Origin: Bacteroidales bacterium
Lineage (GTDB): Bacteria > Bacteroidota > Bacteroidia > Bacteroidales > VadinHA17
Length of the DNA: 8,753 nt
Direction of reading: 5' to 3'
Assembly (NCBI GenBank): GCA_025455505.1
Contig: JALOMK010000068.1
Location: 1 to 8,753, forward strand
Shown: positions 5,278 through 8,753 of the stretch, piece after piece
Layout: every line of letters starts with the position of its first letter
Position numbering within the stretch: the stretch's first letter is position 1
Made by a program: the position numbers and the translations under genes
The notes under the pieces: model-generated
What the model saw: the letters and a program-made list of their open reading frames with translations, nothing else
The model's database searches: none
Told to the model about the DNA's origin: nothing

Positions 5278-8200
5278 ATGAAGTATCTTAAGTTTCTCGT
5301 TTCGCCCATTTTTATGGGTATACTTTTCATTGTGTTTGCAGTTGCAATGGCTGTTGCAACATTCATTGAGAACGACTTCGGATCACAGGTTGCATACAGT
5401 TCGGTGTACAACACAAAATGGTTTGAGTTGCTTCTCCTTCTGCTTGCAGTAAACCTTGCAGGGCAGATGATAGCATTCAGGCTGTACAGGAAGGAGAAAC
5501 TGCCCGGCTTCCTCTTCCATTTTTCATTCCTTCTGATGATATGCGGCGCCGCAATTACGCGCTACACAGGCTGGGAAGGGTCAATGCACATCAGGGAGGG
5601 CGAGTCGCAGGATAAATGTTATTCATCAGAAAAGTACCTTTCATATAAACTGAAGGACAACTCAGGGACAACCCTGGCTGAGGAGAAAACAAGATATACT
5701 CTAACCTCCGTTTCTGCCGATGAATATTCAGAGCAATTTGAATCGGAAGGCAGGCGCTGGACCCTGGATCTTGCAAGGATAATCCCGAATGCAGAGGAAA
5801 CGGTTGCTGAAGGCGTGGGCGGTGAGCCTGTTGTATCTCTGATGCTTACAAGGGACATGACGTCTTCTGACAAGGTGATCCTGAGGAAGGGAGAAGTTAA
5901 GAGCAGTTCAGGCATAAGCATCGGTTTTGAGGCAGGAGTTCCTGCAGATGTGGTGATAACTTCAGATTCGGGAAGGTTCAGTATAAATTCACCGGCAGGC
6001 CTTGGCGTGATGAGTATGATGGGTCACGACGCGTCAGCTGTCGATTCAGTAACCACAGCAGTAATGGGGCCCATGCAGATTTTTACTGTAAATGATGTCA
6101 AGATAATCCCGGAAGTGCTGTCGCTTTCCGCCTCTGTAAAGGTACAGGGTATCAACCCTGCTGAGCGGCAGACCGGCAGGAATGCATTTATTTTCAACCT
6201 TACGGGCGAAGGAAAATCATCTTCCGTGTACTTATGGGATAATGAAGCAGGCGAAGTGGCCCGTGCCGCGGTCAATGCCGGGAACAACAGACTGGAGATA
6301 GCATACGGTCCTGAGGAGACAATCCTCCCTTTCACGGTAAGGCTCAATGATTTCATACTCGACAGGTATCCCGGTTCGAACAGCCCTTCAGGCTATAAAA
6401 GCGATGTCGTCCTTTCCGACCCTGCAAACGGAGTCGAGAAGCCATTTCTGATCTTCATGAACAACATTCTGAAGTACCAGGGATACAGGTTCTACCAGTC
6501 ATCATACGACCAGGACGAGAAGGGCACGATCCTTTCAGTCAGTCACGACAGGGCAGGCATGCTTGTGACTTATGCAGGTTATGCAATGCTTATAGTATTT
6601 ATAATTCTCCAGTTGCTGAACAGGAATTCCCTTTTCCGTACAATCACACATGGACACTGGCAGTCGGCCCTGAGGAGGGGAGGGGCGCTTGCATTAATTC
6701 TTGCCGCACTTTCCGGACTCAGCACCGCTGATGCCCAGAAATTTGTCCCTGACAATAAAGTTGCAGGGGAATTCGGCAAGGTGCTGGTACAGGACCAGAA
6801 GGGAAGGACAAAACCCTTGTTCACTCTCAGCAATGACATCCTGAGGAAAGTGACGAGGGAGAATACCTGGAAGGGGATGAGTTCAATGCAGTTCTACCTG
6901 GGCTTTTACCTCGATTTCAATAACTGGAAGGAAGAACCTGTAATCAAGGTATCGGATAAGGAGCTCAGGCGGCAGCTTGGGATAAGAGGCGATTACGGGG
7001 CCTTCTCTGATTTTGTTGACCTTGGCCAGGGCACTTATAAGATATCAGATCTTGTTAACGCTGCCTATTCAAAGCCGCCAAACCAGAGAAGCAAAACCGA
7101 CAAGGAACTCATGAAGGTTGATGAAAGGGTAAACATACTTTACATGGTGTATACCGGCGATTTCCTCAGGCTCTTCCCCCTCAGGGACGGTTCTCATGAC
7201 TGGGTGTCGCCTGCCGATGCACTTCAGAAGGCTGCAGGCAAAGAAGATTCTGCGTACATCCAGGGAATTGTCCCGGCCCTTACGGAAGCCCTTCAGAACA
7301 ACAACGCCGCCTCACTCGCACAGGCAGTGAAATCAGTCAGCAGTTACCAGCAACGATTTGCAAGCTATGATATCCCAACAGCTTCAAAGACAAAAGTTGA
7401 ACTGCTGTACTACAGGCTGAGCATCTTTGAACGCCTGTTCCCTTATTATGGCACTGTTGGGCTTGTCATGCTTATAGGGCTTATAGTCATGGTAATAAAG
7501 GGATCGCAAAAGAAAAGTCTTGTTGTAAGCGCGATGGGCTGGCTTCTCTTTGCAGGCTTCCTGGCACACACTCTTGGCCTGGGCATGAGATGGTACATTT
7601 CAGGACACTCTCCGATGAGCAACGGTTATGAATCGATGATATTCATTTCGTGGGTCACTCTCCTTGCGGGACTTATATTCAGCCGGAAGTCGGCATTTGC
7701 GCTGTCGGCCACGGGAGTCCTCGCCTCAATGACCCTTATGGTGGCTCATCTTAGTTTCATGGACCCTGAGATCACGAATCTTGTCCCGGTTCTTAAATCA
7801 TACTGGCTTACCCTGCATGTTTCAGTCATAACGGGCAGTTACGGATTCCTCGGCCTGGGTGCAATTCTCGGGCTTATTGTAATGGTGCTTCTCGTCCTTT
7901 CGAATAATGAAAACCGTGACAGGATATCGAAGACAATCGATGAGCTGAGTGTTATCAATTACCGTACCCTGACCCTGGGGCTTTATTTTCTTACAATAGG
8001 CACCTTCCTGGGTGCTGTATGGGCAAATGAGTCATGGGGCCGCTACTGGGGATGGGATCCGAAGGAGACATGGTCGCTGATCACTATAGTAATATACAGC
8101 CTGGTTATCCACAGCAGGCTTATCCCGGGAATGAAGGATGTATACACCTTTAACCTGATATCGCTCTTTGCCTTCTCGTCAGTGCTGATGACCTACTTCG

Positions 8201-8352
8201 GGGTCAACTATTACCTGTCGGGACTGCATTCATATGCCGGCGGCGACCCGGTTCCGGTACCTGTATTTGTTTACGTTGCCGTGATACTCCTGACCGCGCT
8301 GGTATGGCTGGCACATGTGAAATATACCAGATTCACAAGGAAATCTCTCTGA
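5278..8352 (+). CDS. ccsBA: Fused cytochrome c heme lyase CcsBA (System II cytochrome c biogenesis)
   Basis: This 1024-residue membrane protein exports heme and ligates it to CXXCH apocytochromes. The ResB/CcsB part comes first: helices at about 8-30, 47-68 and 76-95 with His81 in the third, a large periplasmic domain (about 96-425), and a helix at 426-448. A hydrophobic segment at 467-484 precedes a second soluble region (485-715), whose 'FGKVLVQDQKGRTKPL' opening is typical of Bacteroidota versions. The CcsA part (about 723-1012) holds the WWD heme-handling motif WGRYWGWD (920-927), His847 and His984 (GLHSYAGG) on either side as periplasmic ligands, and His945 (IHSRL) as a transmembrane ligand. 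The 98- and 39-residue gaps between 847, 945 and 984 agree with the spacing I recall for a characterised fused CcsBA. All key histidines are present, so it should be active. It would mature both cytochromes in this window. Confidence 0.96.
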   Translation: MKYLKFLVSPIFMGILFIVFAVAMAVATFIENDFGSQVAYSSVYNTKWFELLLLLLAVNLAGQMIAFRLYRKEKLPGFLFHFSFLLMICGAAITRYTGWEGSMHIREGESQDKCYSSEKYLSYKLKDNSGTTLAEEKTRYTLTSVSADEYSEQFESEGRRWTLDLARIIPNAEETVAEGVGGEPVVSLMLTRDMTSSDKVILRKGEVKSSSGISIGFEAGVPADVVITSDSGRFSINSPAGLGVMSMMGHDASAVDSVTTAVMGPMQIFTVNDVKIIPEVLSLSASVKVQGINPAERQTGRNAFIFNLTGEGKSSSVYLWDNEAGEVARAAVNAGNNRLEIAYGPEETILPFTVRLNDFILDRYPGSNSPSGYKSDVVLSDPANGVEKPFLIFMNNILKYQGYRFYQSSYDQDEKGTILSVSHDRAGMLVTYAGYAMLIVFIILQLLNRNSLFRTITHGHWQSALRRGGALALILAALSGLSTADAQKFVPDNKVAGEFGKVLVQDQKGRTKPLFTLSNDILRKVTRENTWKGMSSMQFYLGFYLDFNNWKEEPVIKVSDKELRRQLGIRGDYGAFSDFVDLGQGTYKISDLVNAAYSKPPNQRSKTDKELMKVDERVNILYMVYTGDFLRLFPLRDGSHDWVSPADALQKAAGKEDSAYIQGIVPALTEALQNNNAASLAQAVKSVSSYQQRFASYDIPTASKTKVELLYYRLSIFERLFPYYGTVGLVMLIGLIVMVIKGSQKKSLVVSAMGWLLFAGFLAHTLGLGMRWYISGHSPMSNGYESMIFISWVTLLAGLIFSRKSAFALSATGVLASMTLMVAHLSFMDPEITNLVPVLKSYWLTLHVSVITGSYGFLGLGAILGLIVMVLLVLSNNENRDRISKTIDELSVINYRTLTLGLYFLTIGTFLGAVWANESWGRYWGWDPKETWSLITIVIYSLVIHSRLIPGMKDVYTFNLISLFAFSSVLMTYFGVNYYLSGLHSYAGGDPVPVPVFVYVAVILLTALVWLAHVKYTRFTRKSL

Positions 8353-8417
8353 TAAATTAACTTATCGAATAGTTGCGTTTTAGCATAAGCACAGAAAAGG
8401 TATTTTAAGATACTTAA

Positions 8418-8425
8418 TTTATTTG
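8418..8425 (+). promoter_or_regulatory. Possible -7 element for the Nramp-related gene
   Basis: TTTATTTG matches five of six fixed positions of the Bacteroidota TAnnTTTG element. It would start transcription near 8431, almost at ATG 8438, leaving a very short leader. The short leader and single mismatch make this weak. Confidence 0.25.
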
Positions 8426-8437
8426 CAGGCTGTGAAT

Positions 8438-8753
8438 ATGAATAATCCGTCACATACAAGGTCAGTTTTCAGGGATAAATTTCTGAAGTTTGGAACTTCA
8501 ATAGGACCTGGAATTTTCATTATTGGTTATGTAATTGGGACCGGTAGCGTTACTACTATGGCAGCTGCTGGAGCAAAGTTTGGCATGTCAATGACATGGG
8601 CTCTGGCGCTATCATGCTTCTTTACATATATTCTGATTGTGGCCATAAGTCGATTGACCATTGTATCCGGAAATACTCTAATTTATGCAATAAAGACTAG
8701 GTTCGGAAGAGAAATAGCAATTTTCATTATTTTCGGATTAATGCTAACTGTTA
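8438..8753 (+). CDS. Nramp-related divalent metal transporter, 5' end (partial)
   Basis: The first 105 codons of a membrane protein are visible; the rest lies beyond the window. It starts at ATG 8438. After a short polar N-terminus comes a first helix with GPGIFIIGYVIGTGSVTTM (residues 24-42), followed by AAAGAKFGMSMTW and a second helix. This is the start of the Nramp/Mn-Fe transporter fold, in which the first helix normally carries DPGN. Here the equivalent stretch is GTGS, so the aspartate and asparagine that bind Mn or Fe in classical Nramp proteins are missing. Bacteroidota encode many such Nramp relatives of uncertain substrate. Codon use is more AT-rich than in ccsBA (about 38% GC by hand count), which may indicate a different origin. 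A weak -7 match (TTTATTTG, 8418-8425) lies just upstream. The superfamily call is fairly sure; the transported ion is not. Confidence 0.72.
   Translation, partial: MNNPSHTRSVFRDKFLKFGTSIGPGIFIIGYVIGTGSVTTMAAAGAKFGMSMTWALALSCFFTYILIVAISRLTIVSGNTLIYAIKTRFGREIAIFIIFGLMLTV

Noticed and set aside
5124..5414. Minus-strand reading frame with repeated VCGMRHG-like residues
   Set aside because: Its repeated protein is only the translation of the CATACCN array (21 bp equals seven codons), and it overlaps the start of ccsBA in antisense. Similar spurious repeat proteins are predicted wherever such arrays occur.
6024..6356. Antisense reading frame of 110 codons inside ccsBA
   Set aside because: It is a shadow of the long coding frame, with no motif, promoter or start context of its own.
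8351..8366. Inverted repeat GATAA-N6-TTATC after ccsBA as a terminator
   Set aside because: The stem is only five AT-rich pairs and no T-run follows.

Overview
The window reads as part of a Bacteroidota chromosome, probably from an anaerobic or facultative respiring lineage. The evidence is a DUF5777-type beta-barrel protein, a full-length fused CcsBA cytochrome c synthase of the Bacteroidota layout, a collagen-like lipoprotein cytochrome, and -7 promoter elements matching the Bacteroidota TAnnTTTG consensus. By eye, base composition is close to 50% GC in most genes and clearly lower (about 38% by hand count) in the last partial gene. No database search was possible, so family calls rest on motifs and recalled family features.

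Layout. (1) Positions 1-2372, plus strand, form a tight three-gene operon: the 3' end of a DUF5777-like outer-membrane barrel protein, a seven-heme c-type cytochrome with a C-terminal membrane anchor, and a four-helix membrane cytochrome b. It ends in a clear intrinsic terminator at 2415-2444. (2) Positions 2373-2907 hold no confident gene. They contain the terminator, an imperfect tandem array of about 70 bp units (2432 to about 2665), a doubtful 41-codon reading frame, and a strong terminator for the gene arriving from the other strand. (3) Positions 2908-4236, minus strand, encode a six-heme-site lipoprotein cytochrome. (4) Positions 4237-4442 are a compact divergent regulatory region: one perfect FNR-type palindrome (4351-4364) lies exactly midway between two opposing -7 elements. 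(5) Positions 4443-5138, plus strand, encode a Crp/Fnr-family regulator with an N-terminal CxxC. (6) Positions 5147-5237 are a 13-unit heptanucleotide tandem array with a 21 bp higher-order period. (7) Positions 5278-8352, plus strand, encode the CcsBA fusion. (8) Position 8438 to the window end is the start of a Nramp-related metal transporter lacking the classical DPGN motif.

How the genes fit together. The theme is c-type cytochrome respiration. CcsBA exports heme and attaches it to CXXCH proteins. The window encodes 13 candidate heme-attachment sites in two such proteins. The cytochrome b and heptaheme protein look like a quinol-oxidising module that passes electrons into the periplasm. 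The lipoprotein cytochrome is a second periplasmic or surface electron carrier or reductase. The Fnr-like regulator, divergent from that cytochrome with one shared box, suggests oxygen- or redox-controlled expression with autoregulation. No terminal reductase with a recognisable catalytic cofactor domain is visible, so the electron acceptor is unknown.
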